37,531 nucleotides of DNA. Source: DATKDU01 sp035512595 (lineage in GTDB: Bacteria > Planctomycetota > Planctomycetia > Pirellulales > Pirellulaceae). The notes below the pieces were generated by a model, which did not search any database, was not told the origin of the DNA, and was given only the letters and a program-made list of their open reading frames with translations. The stretch lies in contig DATKDU010000442.1 in the NCBI GenBank assembly GCA_035512595.1, positions 1 through 37,531 on the forward strand, written 5' to 3'. The translations under genes and the position numbers were made by a program. Positions 14,597-22,845 of this stretch are shown here, in pieces; position 1 is the stretch's first letter; the number at the start of each line of letters is the position of its first letter.

Positions 14597-16990
14597 ATGG
14601 CCAGTCCACTTCAGTACTTCCGCAGGCATCAGGGTTACATCCTGGCCGTCCTTGGGGTGATCCTGATCGTCACCTGGGTCATCGGCGACTCCCTGACCAA
14701 TCTGTTCGACCCCGGCCCGCAGACCGGCCGCGCAGAAGGGAATCATGCCGTCATCGCCCAGTGGAAGCTGGGGAACATCACGCGGGGCGACCTGGACACG
14801 GCGGAGTGGGAGCACGACGCGGTCGTCCGTTTCCTGCTGGCCGTGATTCGCCGGGCGCAGGAAAACGACGCCAAGCCGCAGGCCCCTTTCCTGTCCATTC
14901 AGCCGGATGGGATCGACCTCGGATTGGCCATGCGGAGCGACGATCCAACCCTCGTTCAGATCATGCTCTTTGCCCAAAAAGGGAAGGAGATGGGGATCGT
15001 CGTCGATCAGACGGCCATGATGAATTACCTGACGAACCTCGGGGGCTTTGCGCTGGACGAGGCCGATTTCCATGAACTGGCCCGCGAGACCGTTTCCCAG
15101 CACCGGGACCCAACCCACGGCACTCCGCTGGTCACGGTAACCCAGCTCTTCGAGCGGCTGAAGCTGGAGTTGACGTCGCTCCAGGCACAGTCCATGTTTT
15201 CCGCCGGCCTGACCGGGTTTTCCACGGGGGAACTGTGGGAATACCACGAGCAACTCCATCGCCGCAACAAGATTGAAGCCTTCCCGATCCAGGTGGCCGA
15301 CTACCACAAACGGTTCAAGGAAAGCGACGCCAAGGAGGACGAGCTGCGGAAGATTTACGACGAAGGGAAGGACCGGACGCCGCATCCCGAGCGCTACGAG
15401 CCGGGCTTCCGCCAGCCGCAAAAGCTGGCCTTTGGCTACGTGAAGATCGATTTCCAGAAGTTTCTGGATGCCGCCAAGAAGAACGTTTCCGAGGAGCGGC
15501 TTCAGGAAGAATACCAGAAGGAAATTGCCGCCGGCAATTTTCGCAATCTGAAGTTTGACGCCGGCGACGCAACCACGCCGCCGCCGGAGGGAACAATCCC
15601 ACCCAAAACCGACGAAGCAGTCAGCCCGCTGGACCCCGCATCCGACGACGTCAAGCCGCCTGCCGGCGAGAAGAAGCCCCAGGACGATTCGAAAGAGCCG
15701 GCCGAAACCAAACCGGGTGAGAAGCCCGCCGAAAAAACCAAGGAGGCGCCGGCCGCGGACGAAGAAGCCAAGAACGAGAACAAGGAATGCCAGGAGGAAC
15801 CGGCCCAGAGCACGGAAGCCAAATCCGAACCGGAAAAATCGGCCAAGGGGGATGAGGCGGCCGCGAAGGATGCGCCTGCCAAGGATGAAGCGGCGGAAGA
15901 AGCCGCCAAGCCGGAGGAAAAGAAAGACGAAACGAAACCGTCGGATTCTGCGGCCGAAACCGACGCCACTTCCGAGAAAACGGCCGAGGAATCCAAGCCC
16001 CCCGAGCCGGAGTTCAAGCCCCTGAGCGAAGTCCGCGATCAGCTCTTGAACCAACTCGCGTCCCCCGACGCCCGCGGCGCCCACGATGCGGCGATCAACG
16101 AAATCGTGCGGGCCGTTTCCGATTACGGCACCAAGTACACTCGCTGGGTCGAGGACAAGAAGGCCGGCAGCAAAGTCGGCGCGCAGGATCCGGGCGAACT
16201 GAAGCTCAGCGCTCTGGCTGCCAGGCACGGGTTGACGGTCGGCAAGACGCCGCTGGCCGATCAGTTTGCGATTGCCGCGACCGAGCTCGGTCAGCAGGCC
16301 GCCTTCCGCAGCGCGCAAGGCACGCTTCCCTTTGCCGACGGTGCGTTTTACGAGAACCGGCCCCTCTACGCGCCGCAGGAAGTCAGCTCCATCTTTGGCG
16401 AGACCACGTTCGTCTATTGGCGGACCGGGAACGAGCCGTCGGAGCAAGTGCCGTTCGACAAGGCCCGCAAGCAGGTCGTGGCCGCCTGGATTCACCAGCA
16501 GGCCGCCAGCGCCGCCCAGAAGGACGCCGAGGCAATTGCCGCCAAGGCCGCCAAAGCCTCCTCGCTCAAGGAAGTGCTCACTGAAGACCAGGCGAAGCAG
16601 GTCGTCGAGCCGCTCTCCTTCTCCTGGTTTACCCGCGGGGCTTCCCCGCTGGCCTTCGGCGGTTCGCCGTCGCTCAGCGAGGTGAAGGGGATTCCGCTGG
16701 CCGGCAACGAGTTCATGAAAGAAGTCTTTCGCCTGCAGGTCGGCCAGGCGGGGGTCGCCGTCGATCAGCCGCACAAGACCGTCTACGTCGTCCGTCTCGT
16801 GGCCCAGGAGCCGACGCTCGACATCCGCCGCGAGATGTTCCTGGCCGGGATGCAGGCCGGTAGATTTGGCGATTTAGTTTCTTATGCCCTGATGGCCAGT
16901 AGCGACGCGGTGAGGGAAGCGGTCGAGGAGCTCCGCGAGGAATATCAGCTCAAGTGGCTCGATACGCCGCGGTTTAGCGGGGAGATGTAG
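14597..16990 (+). CDS. PpiD/SurA-like membrane-anchored periplasmic folding factor
   Basis: A 797-residue protein. It starts MASPLQYFRRHQGYILAVLG with a membrane helix at residues 14-33, the layout of PpiD: a short cytoplasmic end, an anchor, and a large periplasmic part. The helical N-terminal domain (about residues 45-330) resembles the SurA/PpiD chaperone region. A very acidic and Lys/Pro/Ala-rich stretch of about 140 residues (330-470) is low complexity. The C-terminal part (about 475-797) is again folded and ends with a helical domain. I do not see a clear parvulin active site, so isomerase activity is uncertain. I chose ATG 14597 for the membrane anchor; the frame is open 107 codons further upstream. 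Confidence 0.75.
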   Translation: MASPLQYFRRHQGYILAVLGVILIVTWVIGDSLTNLFDPGPQTGRAEGNHAVIAQWKLGNITRGDLDTAEWEHDAVVRFLLAVIRRAQENDAKPQAPFLSIQPDGIDLGLAMRSDDPTLVQIMLFAQKGKEMGIVVDQTAMMNYLTNLGGFALDEADFHELARETVSQHRDPTHGTPLVTVTQLFERLKLELTSLQAQSMFSAGLTGFSTGELWEYHEQLHRRNKIEAFPIQVADYHKRFKESDAKEDELRKIYDEGKDRTPHPERYEPGFRQPQKLAFGYVKIDFQKFLDAAKKNVSEERLQEEYQKEIAAGNFRNLKFDAGDATTPPPEGTIPPKTDEAVSPLDPASDDVKPPAGEKKPQDDSKEPAETKPGEKPAEKTKEAPAADEEAKNENKECQEEPAQSTEAKSEPEKSAKGDEAAAKDAPAKDEAAEEAAKPEEKKDETKPSDSAAETDATSEKTAEESKPPEPEFKPLSEVRDQLLNQLASPDARGAHDAAINEIVRAVSDYGTKYTRWVEDKKAGSKVGAQDPGELKLSALAARHGLTVGKTPLADQFAIAATELGQQAAFRSAQGTLPFADGAFYENRPLYAPQEVSSIFGETTFVYWRTGNEPSEQVPFDKARKQVVAAWIHQQAASAAQKDAEAIAAKAAKASSLKEVLTEDQAKQVVEPLSFSWFTRGASPLAFGGSPSLSEVKGIPLAGNEFMKEVFRLQVGQAGVAVDQPHKTVYVVRLVAQEPTLDIRREMFLAGMQAGRFGDLVSYALMASSDAVREAVEELREEYQLKWLDTPRFSGEM

Positions 16991-17107
16991 TTTGCCGGGC
17001 GATTGCCGTCGGCGCACGCTTTCTCCGGCTCCAAGTTGCCAAGCGAGCCGGCTCTGGTAGACTGACTACCTTCTCCATCTCGCAGGTTCGATGGCGTCTA
17101 CCCTGGC

Positions 17108-17800
17108 ATGACCACCCCCCACTGTGAAACGCGGCTGAACGCGGCACTGTCCGGCCTGGTGCCCCAGATCGATGCGCTGCGCGATCTGGGGGCCATGTTC
17201 TGGCAGCGCGGCTGGAGCGTCGGCACCAGCAGCAATTACAGCGTGGTGGCGTCGCGCGAGCCGCTGGAGCTGCTGGTCACGGCCAGCGGCATGGACAAGG
17301 GGCGGCTGAAGCGATCGGACTTCGTCCGCGTGAGCGAAGACGGCAAGCCGACGATCGAAGGGCAGCCGAAATCATCGGCCGAGACGCTGTTGCACGTCGT
17401 TGCCGCTTCGCAGCCGGGGGTCGGCGCGGTGCTGCACACGCACTCGGTCTGGAGCACGATTCTTTCCGATGTCTTTTTCCCGCAAGGGGGGATCGAGATC
17501 AGCGGCTACGAGATGCTCAAGGGGCTGGAGGGCGTTTCGACCCATGAGTACGCCGGGTGGATCGAGATTTTCGAGAACACGCAGGACATTCCGTCGCTGG
17601 CCGAGCAGGTGCGCGAGCGGCTGAATGATGCGGCGCGGCCGCTGGCGCACGGCTACTTGATCCGCCGCCACGGCCTGTACACCTGGGGGCGCGACCTGGA
17701 CGAAGCCCGCCGGCACGTGGAGATTTTTGAATTCCTGCTGGAGTGCGTCGCCCGGCGGATGATTTTGGCCGGCGAGCTGAAAACCAACGGTATTCTTTAG
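17108..17800 (+). CDS. mtnB: Methylthioribulose-1-phosphate dehydratase
   Basis: A 230-residue class II aldolase-family enzyme of methionine salvage. It dehydrates 5-methylthioribulose-1-phosphate to the diketone substrate of MtnC. Zinc-binding histidines are visible at H110 and H112 (VLHTHSVWS) and H188 (RRHGLYTWG); SSAETLLH holds a conserved Glu at 92. The N-terminal GWSVGTSSNYS is the family's phosphate-binding loop region. It is the first gene of a compact mtnB-mtnD-mtnC operon, 23 bases before mtnD. The upstream 117 bases hold only a 5-bp hairpin (17056-17070), and I see no SAM riboswitch. Confidence 0.94.
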   Translation: MTTPHCETRLNAALSGLVPQIDALRDLGAMFWQRGWSVGTSSNYSVVASREPLELLVTASGMDKGRLKRSDFVRVSEDGKPTIEGQPKSSAETLLHVVAASQPGVGAVLHTHSVWSTILSDVFFPQGGIEISGYEMLKGLEGVSTHEYAGWIEIFENTQDIPSLAEQVRERLNDAARPLAHGYLIRRHGLYTWGRDLDEARRHVEIFEFLLECVARRMILAGELKTNGIL

Positions 17801-17823
17801 CGAACATTCACGGAGAACCGACG

Positions 17824-18402
17824 ATGGCACGCATCCGCATCCAGGACGAAAACCGCGAGATCACAAATGTGGAAGAGATCCGCGAGTTTCTCAAACCCTT
17901 CGGCATCTGGTACGAGAAGTGGGACGTGGAAGGGCGGATCGGCGCCGAGGCGACGAATGAGGAAATCCTTGCTGCGTATGCTCCTGAGATCGACCGGCTC
18001 AAGGCCAGCGGCGGGTACGTGACGGCGGACGTAATCAACGTCTCGCCGGCGATTCCGAATCTGGACGCCATGCTTGCCAAGTTCAGCAGGGAGCACACGC
18101 ACAGCGAGGACGAGGTCCGCTTCACCGTCAAAGGGAGCGGCGTGTTCCACATCGATCCCACCGGCGGCCCCGTGTTCGCCATCCAGGTCGAGTCGGGGGA
18201 CCTGATCAACGTGCCGGCCGGCACCAAGCACTGGTTCGATCTCTGCCAGGACAAGACGATCCGCTGCATCCGCCTGTTCCTCGACGCCTCCGGGTGGACG
18301 CCGCACTATGTGGAGAACTCGCTGCACGAGAAGTACACGCCGCTCTGCCTCGGCCCGGCATACCTGCCCGCCGCCGACCTCCAGCCGGTCATCAAGCTGT
18401 GA
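17824..18402 (+). CDS. mtnD: Acireductone dioxygenase
   Basis: A 192-residue cupin enzyme of methionine salvage. It oxidises acireductone to 2-keto-4-methylthiobutyrate and formate (iron form). The metal ligands are all present with family spacing: H91, H93 and E97 in EHTHSEDEVRF, and H136 in GTKHWF. GGAGAA 8 bases before the ATG is the ribosome binding site. The last codons (GTC ATC AAG CTG TGA) are part of a 16-base sequence repeated just before the mtnC start, the trace of an insertion event described under findings. Confidence 0.96.
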   Translation: MARIRIQDENREITNVEEIREFLKPFGIWYEKWDVEGRIGAEATNEEILAAYAPEIDRLKASGGYVTADVINVSPAIPNLDAMLAKFSREHTHSEDEVRFTVKGSGVFHIDPTGGPVFAIQVESGDLINVPAGTKHWFDLCQDKTIRCIRLFLDASGWTPHYVENSLHEKYTPLCLGPAYLPAADLQPVIKL

Positions 18403-18530
18403 CTGTCATTGAGTGCGGCTGACGGCGTGGAAGGAGTCGGGAGTCGTTTCGGGCCGATGACTCTCCATCACCAAAGCGTCTCGGCCCCAAAACGACTCCC
18501 GACCCCATTCGTCTGGTCATCAAGCTGTGA
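18403..18530 (+). mobile_element. MITE/REP-like hairpin element with 16-bp flanking duplication
   Basis: The gap between mtnD and mtnC consists of about 112 bases plus a second copy of GGTCATCAAGCTGTGA (18515-18530). The first copy is at 18387-18402, the end of mtnD. The core is a long hairpin: the arm at 18436-18457 pairs with 18481-18503 with only one bulge and one mismatch. If the 128 bases are removed, the mtnD stop TGA and the mtnC start GTG overlap as GTGA, a normal coupled junction. This strongly suggests an insertion that duplicated its target. No protein is encoded, so movement would need an enzyme from elsewhere. Confidence 0.68.
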
Positions 18531-19273
18531 TCCCCCGCGGCATTCTGCTCGATATCGAAGGGACCACGTCGAGCGTCAGCTTCGTCTACGACGTGATGTT
18601 CCCGTTCGTGCGGCGGGAACTGCAAAGCTATCTCCGGGCACACTGGGGTGAGCCGGCCCTAAGCGCAGCCGTCGACCAGATCGCGCGCGATGCCGGTCAC
18701 GGTGATTTTCACACGATGCTCCGATCGCAAAGTCCGGGAGGGCGCGCTATGGTTCACCCACCCACCGTGCTGCATCGGGAAGTCGAGCGGCTGATGGACG
18801 GCGACGTGAAGGCGACCGGCCTCAAGCAGCTTCAGGGACTGATCTGGGAAGCCGGCTTTGCCAGCGGCGAGCTGAAAGCCCACGTCTACGACGATGTGCC
18901 GCCGGCGCTTCGCGACTGGCACGCCCGCGGCATTGACCTCCGCATCTACTCCTCCGGCAGCATCCAGGCCCAAAAGCTCTTCTTCGGCCACACGATCGCC
19001 GGCAACTTGCTGCCGCTGCTCTCCGGCCACTACGACACAACCACCGGCCCCAAGAAAGAAGCTGCCAGCTACCACACGATTGCCGCCGACTTTGGCTTGG
19101 CACCCTCCGAAATCCTTTTTCTCAGCGACGTCGTGGCCGAACTCGACGCCGCCCGTACCGCGGGGATGCAAACGGCCCTGGTCATTCGACCGGGGAATGC
19201 AGCAGCAGCGGATGGACATGCCGAGATCAAAAGCTTTTCAGATTTGGAGTGCGGCGACTCGTCGCCGCTTTAG
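18527..19273 (+). CDS. mtnC: Enolase-phosphatase E1 (2,3-diketomethylthiopentyl-1-phosphate)
   Basis: A 248-residue HAD-superfamily enzyme that enolises and dephosphorylates the MtnB product to acireductone, the MtnD substrate. HAD motif I is D9-I-E11-GTT, motif II is IYSSGS, and motif IV is ILFLSDVVAELDAA. The start is GTG 18527; the GTG lies inside the duplicated target sequence, which preserved it. The natural C-terminus seems to be near KSFSDL; the final ECGDSSPL and the stop codon come from an inverted-repeat element at 19241-19283. Both ends of this gene have therefore been edited by repeats without breaking the frame. Confidence 0.94.
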   Translation: MIPRGILLDIEGTTSSVSFVYDVMFPFVRRELQSYLRAHWGEPALSAAVDQIARDAGHGDFHTMLRSQSPGGRAMVHPPTVLHREVERLMDGDVKATGLKQLQGLIWEAGFASGELKAHVYDDVPPALRDWHARGIDLRIYSSGSIQAQKLFFGHTIAGNLLPLLSGHYDTTTGPKKEAASYHTIAADFGLAPSEILFLSDVVAELDAARTAGMQTALVIRPGNAAAADGHAEIKSFSDLECGDSSPL

Positions 19274-19283
19274 GATTCTGGGA
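19241..19283 (+). repeat. Left arm of a 43-bp inverted repeat flanking one gene
   Basis: The 43 bases here match the reverse complement of 19856-19898 at 39 positions. The arm contains its own palindrome, GCGGCGAC-TC-GTCGCCGC at 19251-19268, so it can fold alone or with the distant arm. It overlaps the 3' end of mtnC and supplies its last eight residues and TAG stop. Confidence 0.9.
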
Positions 19284-19302
19284 CGGCGGGTCGCCGACTC
19301 AA

Positions 19303-19818
19303 ATGATTTTCACCGAGATAGTAGTCACCCGTAGACACATTTTGTGTCTTGCCTCATTCACGGCCACTGCGCTCGTCGGATGTCACTCCAGCCAGGACAC
19401 GCCTTTCGCACCCATGAACGCCGAACAAGTCATCCGTCAGCATGCAAATTCACCTGTGAGTGATTCGATCGAACCAATCTCTAAAGTTCTCGCAGCACAA
19501 ACGGTGTTTGTCGGAACTGAGGGCGTGACACCAACGCAGGACGGCAAGATCACCGGCAAGATTCGACTCAAGACAGGCGCCGACAATCAAGGGCGCGTTT
19601 GGGTCTACGCGTACACCAGCCGGGCAGAATTCCACAAGGCGTTTCCCCAGGGTGGCGCGTTTGCTGAGATGAGCTTCCCGGACCTATTCAAGATCGTCGA
19701 GAGCGAACAGCAGTTCGCGGGGATCTATCTTAACTCCGCGTCGGACGCTAGCTATCCGATTCCGAGGGAGCTATTCGACCAGGTAAGGAATGCATTGGCG
19801 GACCGGTCCGATGGCTGA
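19303..19818 (+). CDS. Lipoprotein with SseB-like domain
   Basis: A 171-residue protein from ATG 19303. The N-terminus is RRHILCLASF followed by a hydrophobic stretch and the lipobox LVGC, so it is likely an outer or inner membrane lipoprotein. The remainder resembles the SseB N-terminal domain: a strand VFVGTEG, a segment VWVYAYTSRAEFHKAFPQG, MSFPDLFKIVES and GIYLNSASDASYPIPRELFD. This domain is widespread but its function is poorly defined. The gene lies alone between the arms of a 43-bp inverted repeat, and a hairpin follows its stop at once. The domain assignment is from memory of the motif pattern. Confidence 0.7.
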   Translation: MIFTEIVVTRRHILCLASFTATALVGCHSSQDTPFAPMNAEQVIRQHANSPVSDSIEPISKVLAAQTVFVGTEGVTPTQDGKITGKIRLKTGADNQGRVWVYAYTSRAEFHKAFPQGGAFAEMSFPDLFKIVESEQQFAGIYLNSASDASYPIPRELFDQVRNALADRSDG

Positions 19819-19835
19819 CAAGTGCGGCCACTTGT
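19818..19835 (+). terminator. Hairpin at the end of the SseB-like gene
   Basis: ACAAGTG at 19818-19824 pairs exactly with CACTTGT at 19829-19835 around a CGGC loop, starting on the last base of the stop codon. There is no T-run, so it may stabilise the transcript end or assist termination rather than be a classic intrinsic terminator. Confidence 0.45.
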
Positions 19836-19855
19836 CGCCAAGAACCGTCGCTGAT

Positions 19856-19898
19856 TCCTAAAATCCCAAAGCGGCGACAAGTCGCCGCACTCCAAATC
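19856..19898 (-). repeat. Right arm of the 43-bp inverted repeat
   Basis: This is the reverse complement of 19241-19283 with four differences, again with a perfect internal palindrome (GCGGCGAC-AA-GTCGCCGC at 19871-19888). It lies 5 bases before the stop of the minus-strand cytochrome/DUF1553 gene, at a convergent junction. Confidence 0.9.
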
Positions 19899-19903
19899 CA
19901 AAA

Positions 19904-22738
19904 TCAATCCACAAACACAAACTCGTTCGTCATGAGCAGCGCTTGGGCAAGCTGCTGCCACGAATCCTCGGTGGGAGCGGCGCCGAGAAACTGGGCCGCG
20001 AGTTGTTTTTCGTCGTCGGTTGGCTGGCGGGCGAAGATCGTTTCGTAGAGCCGCGTGATTTTGGTCTGCGGATCGGCGGCAGTGGCAATTTCGACGCGAC
20101 CGAGCAGCCGCGTGGTCGCTTCAGTGACGAAGGGCCCGTTCATCCAGTAGAGGGCCTGCGGCGGGACGGTGGTCGTGTCGCGCTGGGGGCTGGTGGCGTT
20201 GGGGCTGGGAAAGTCGAACGTGCTGAGGACGCCAGGCAGATCCTGCCGATCAAGAAAGGCGTACAGCGACCGCCGCCGGTGAAAGCCGCCGTCGAGCAGC
20301 TTGACCGGCGGTCCGCCGAGGTTGCCGTCGAGCTCGCCCGCAACCGACAGGATCGCGTCCCGCATCGATTCGAAGTCGAGACGCTGCCGATTCATTCGCG
20401 ACAAGAGACGGTTGTCCAAATCCTTCTGACCTCCGACCTCTGACCTCTGACCTCCATCTCCTTCAACTTTGGACTTTGGACCTTGGACTTTGGACTCGCT
20501 CGCCTGCCGATAAGTCGCACTACATACAACCCACCGCTGCATCCGCTTCACCGACCACCCTTCCTGCACAAACCGGCTTGCGAGGTAATCCAAAAGCTCC
20601 GGGTGCGTCGGCGGCTCGCTCCGCAGGCCGAAATCGCTCGGCGTGCGGACGAGACCGGCGCCAAAGTGGTGCAGCCACAGCCGGTTGATGAAGACGCGGG
20701 CGGTCAGCGGATTGTCCGCCGACACCACGGCCCGCGCCATCTCCAGCCGGCCGCTGTCGCTGGTAAACGGTTTGCGTTCGCGGCTGGCGATGGCCACGAA
20801 CTGCCGAGGCACGCTCTCGCCCAGCCGGTTCGGATTGCCGCGAAGAAAAATCCGCGGGTCATATTTCTCGCCTTCAAGCAGCACCATCGCCCGCGGGGGC
20901 GCGGCTGGACCAGTCATCAGCCACTGCTCGACCTCCTTGAGCAGCTTTTGATATTCTCCTTGCGAAGCCCGGTCGGGGAGCAAACTCAAAAAGCCCCAGC
21001 CGAACGTCAGCGGCAAATTGGCTGGGACCTCTTCGCCGTACAATTCCTGCCGCAGTTGTTCCTCGTTGGCATCAGCCAGCGACGTTGCCATGGACCGCTG
21101 CTGCTGCCAGGCGTCGTCAATCCGCTTGAACAAGTCGCCGTACCGCGCCGCGACGTCGGCCAGCGACTGCGGCGGCTTGTCGATCAGTTCCTTGAGCACG
21201 AGCGAATGAACTTCGACTGGCAACTTTTCGCCAGCGGCCGTTTCCCCCTTGGCCATTGCGGCAATCGCGGCCGGCGCTTGTTCGCTGAACTGGGCCTCGG
21301 GGATTGCCGCCAGCAGGTGCCACGGCAGCCAGACCAGATGCGGCCTGGCTTCGGTCTTCTCCAGATAGATGCGATAGCGCACGATCATCGCCGGGTTGAG
21401 CTCACCCGGATCGGTCAGGAGCATGAAATCCTCAGTCGAGGGTTTTTTCCTTTCCGTATTCGCCGCCAGCAGATACTCACTGACGCGCGTTCGCGCGCCG
21501 CCGACGAGTGCCGCGTGCTTGCCGCGAACGAATTTTTCGAGGCGTGCATTGCGGACAGCCAGCTCCGTGGCGAAATACTCGTACTCCTCGTGCGCCAGCG
21601 GTGACACAAACTCCGGCGGCACCAGCGGCTCAACGCAGCTCCGCAGCACGCCGTAAAGCGAGTAATAATCGGCCTGCGGGATCGGGTCGTACTTGTGATC
21701 GTGGCAGCGGGCGCAGGAGACGGTCAGTCCCATCAGGCCGCGGGTGATTGCGTCGATCCGGTCGTCGGCAATGTCATGAACGTTCCCCATGAAGTGCGCG
21801 CCGATCGTGAGGAAGCCGAGTGCCGTCAGCGGCCGCTGATCGCTCCCTAGATCGAGCTGATCGGCCGCGAGCTGCTCCAGCACAAACCGGTCGTACGGCT
21901 TGTCCTCGTTCAGCGAGCGGACGACGTAATCGCGGTACGTGTAGCTCCAGGGATAATTTTTCTCCTCGAAGAAGACGTACCCCTTGTTGTCGGCATACCT
22001 GGCCACATCGAGCCAGTAACGGGCCCACCGCTCGCCGTAGCGGGGACTGGCGAGCAGCCGGTCGATCTGCCGCTCGAAGGCATCGGGTGACGCATCTTGC
22101 TCGAATGCAGCGACATCCTCAAACGTCGGCGGCAGTCCGGTCAGATCGAACGACGCGCGGCGGAGGAGCATCTGCCGTTCGGCGGCAGGCGATGGTGACA
22201 AACCGGCGACGTTGAACTTCTCAAGAATGAACAGATCGACAGGCGTCTTCGGCCATGACGCCAGCGACGGATCGGAGGCCACCGGCAGCGGCGGCTGCAC
22301 GACCGGTTGAAAGGCCCAGTGTGATTTCCACGCATCTTCCGCCCGATTCACCGCCGACTGCTCCGGCCACGGTAATCCCAACTCCACCCACTTCGCCAGT
22401 GCCGCGACCTCTTCGGGCTTCAGCGGCGCGACCGGCGGCATTTGCAGGTCGCCGTCGCGCTTCACCGCCGATACAAGCTGGCTCTCCGCCGGCTTGCCCG
22501 GAATTGCCGCCGGGCCGATGTCCCCTCCCTTGAGGACGCCGGATCGCGAATCGAGCCGCAGGTTCGATTCTTGTTTCTTCTCGCCGTGGCACTCCAGGCA
22601 GTGCGTGACCAGCACGGGGCGGACGTGCTTTTCGAAGAAGTCGAGCTTGGCCTGGTCCGGCTCAGGCTCGGCGGCATTCAGCGCAGCGGCCGTCCACATC
22701 ACCAGCAGCGCAGGAACATGAGAACTCCAGCTTTTCAT
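19904..22738 (-). CDS. PSCyt1-DUF1549-DUF1553 cytochrome protein
   Basis: A 944-residue secreted protein of the large planctomycete family. A signal peptide is followed by a PSCyt1 c-type cytochrome domain with the haem motif C47-LE-C50-H51 and a methionine-containing DLQMPP segment. DUF1549 (about residues 160-370) contains PVDLFILEKF and ERWARYWLDVARYADNKGY. DUF1553 (about 660-930) contains VFINRLWLHHFGAGLV and RQRLDFESMRDAILSVAGELD. The biochemical role is unknown; members are often linked to polysaccharide catabolism and are usually paired with a DUF1501 gene, which is absent here. Residues about 748-771 are translated from heptamer repeats, an in-frame insertion into DUF1553. It is divergent from the molybdopterin gene. 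Confidence 0.94.
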   Translation of the reverse strand: MKSWSSHVPALLVMWTAAALNAAEPEPDQAKLDFFEKHVRPVLVTHCLECHGEKKQESNLRLDSRSGVLKGGDIGPAAIPGKPAESQLVSAVKRDGDLQMPPVAPLKPEEVAALAKWVELGLPWPEQSAVNRAEDAWKSHWAFQPVVQPPLPVASDPSLASWPKTPVDLFILEKFNVAGLSPSPAAERQMLLRRASFDLTGLPPTFEDVAAFEQDASPDAFERQIDRLLASPRYGERWARYWLDVARYADNKGYVFFEEKNYPWSYTYRDYVVRSLNEDKPYDRFVLEQLAADQLDLGSDQRPLTALGFLTIGAHFMGNVHDIADDRIDAITRGLMGLTVSCARCHDHKYDPIPQADYYSLYGVLRSCVEPLVPPEFVSPLAHEEYEYFATELAVRNARLEKFVRGKHAALVGGARTRVSEYLLAANTERKKPSTEDFMLLTDPGELNPAMIVRYRIYLEKTEARPHLVWLPWHLLAAIPEAQFSEQAPAAIAAMAKGETAAGEKLPVEVHSLVLKELIDKPPQSLADVAARYGDLFKRIDDAWQQQRSMATSLADANEEQLRQELYGEEVPANLPLTFGWGFLSLLPDRASQGEYQKLLKEVEQWLMTGPAAPPRAMVLLEGEKYDPRIFLRGNPNRLGESVPRQFVAIASRERKPFTSDSGRLEMARAVVSADNPLTARVFINRLWLHHFGAGLVRTPSDFGLRSEPPTHPELLDYLASRFVQEGWSVKRMQRWVVCSATYRQASESKVQGPKSKVEGDGGQRSEVGGQKDLDNRLLSRMNRQRLDFESMRDAILSVAGELDGNLGGPPVKLLDGGFHRRRSLYAFLDRQDLPGVLSTFDFPSPNATSPQRDTTTVPPQALYWMNGPFVTEATTRLLGRVEIATAADPQTKITRLYETIFARQPTDDEKQLAAQFLGAAPTEDSWQQLAQALLMTNEFVFVD
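20427..20496 (-). repeat. Two heptamer arrays inside the DUF1553 coding sequence
   Basis: Four units of TGACCTC (one with C in place of the first T) at 20427-20454 and four units of TTGGACT (one TTGGACC) at 20469-20496 are in exact 7-bp register, separated by 14 bases. In the coding direction they give SKVQGPKSKVEG and GQRSEVGGQK. Three heptamers equal seven codons, so expansion by three units keeps the frame. Confidence 0.9.
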
Positions 22739-22845
22739 CGCATTATTTTAGCTTGTCGCGCACTGGGCCGCGACGAGCCGGCCATAGTCGCGCATCTGTG
22801 GCGCGCGGTAGACTCAAAGTCACCGGCGGGCAACACGGACGGGGA

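Noticed and set aside
16991..17107. SAM riboswitch upstream of the methionine-salvage operon
   Set aside because: Only a 5-bp hairpin is visible; the conserved core of SAM riboswitches is not found.
19249..19302. An upstream start for the SseB-like lipoprotein
   Set aside because: It would translate the inverted-repeat arm and push the lipobox too far from the N-terminus.
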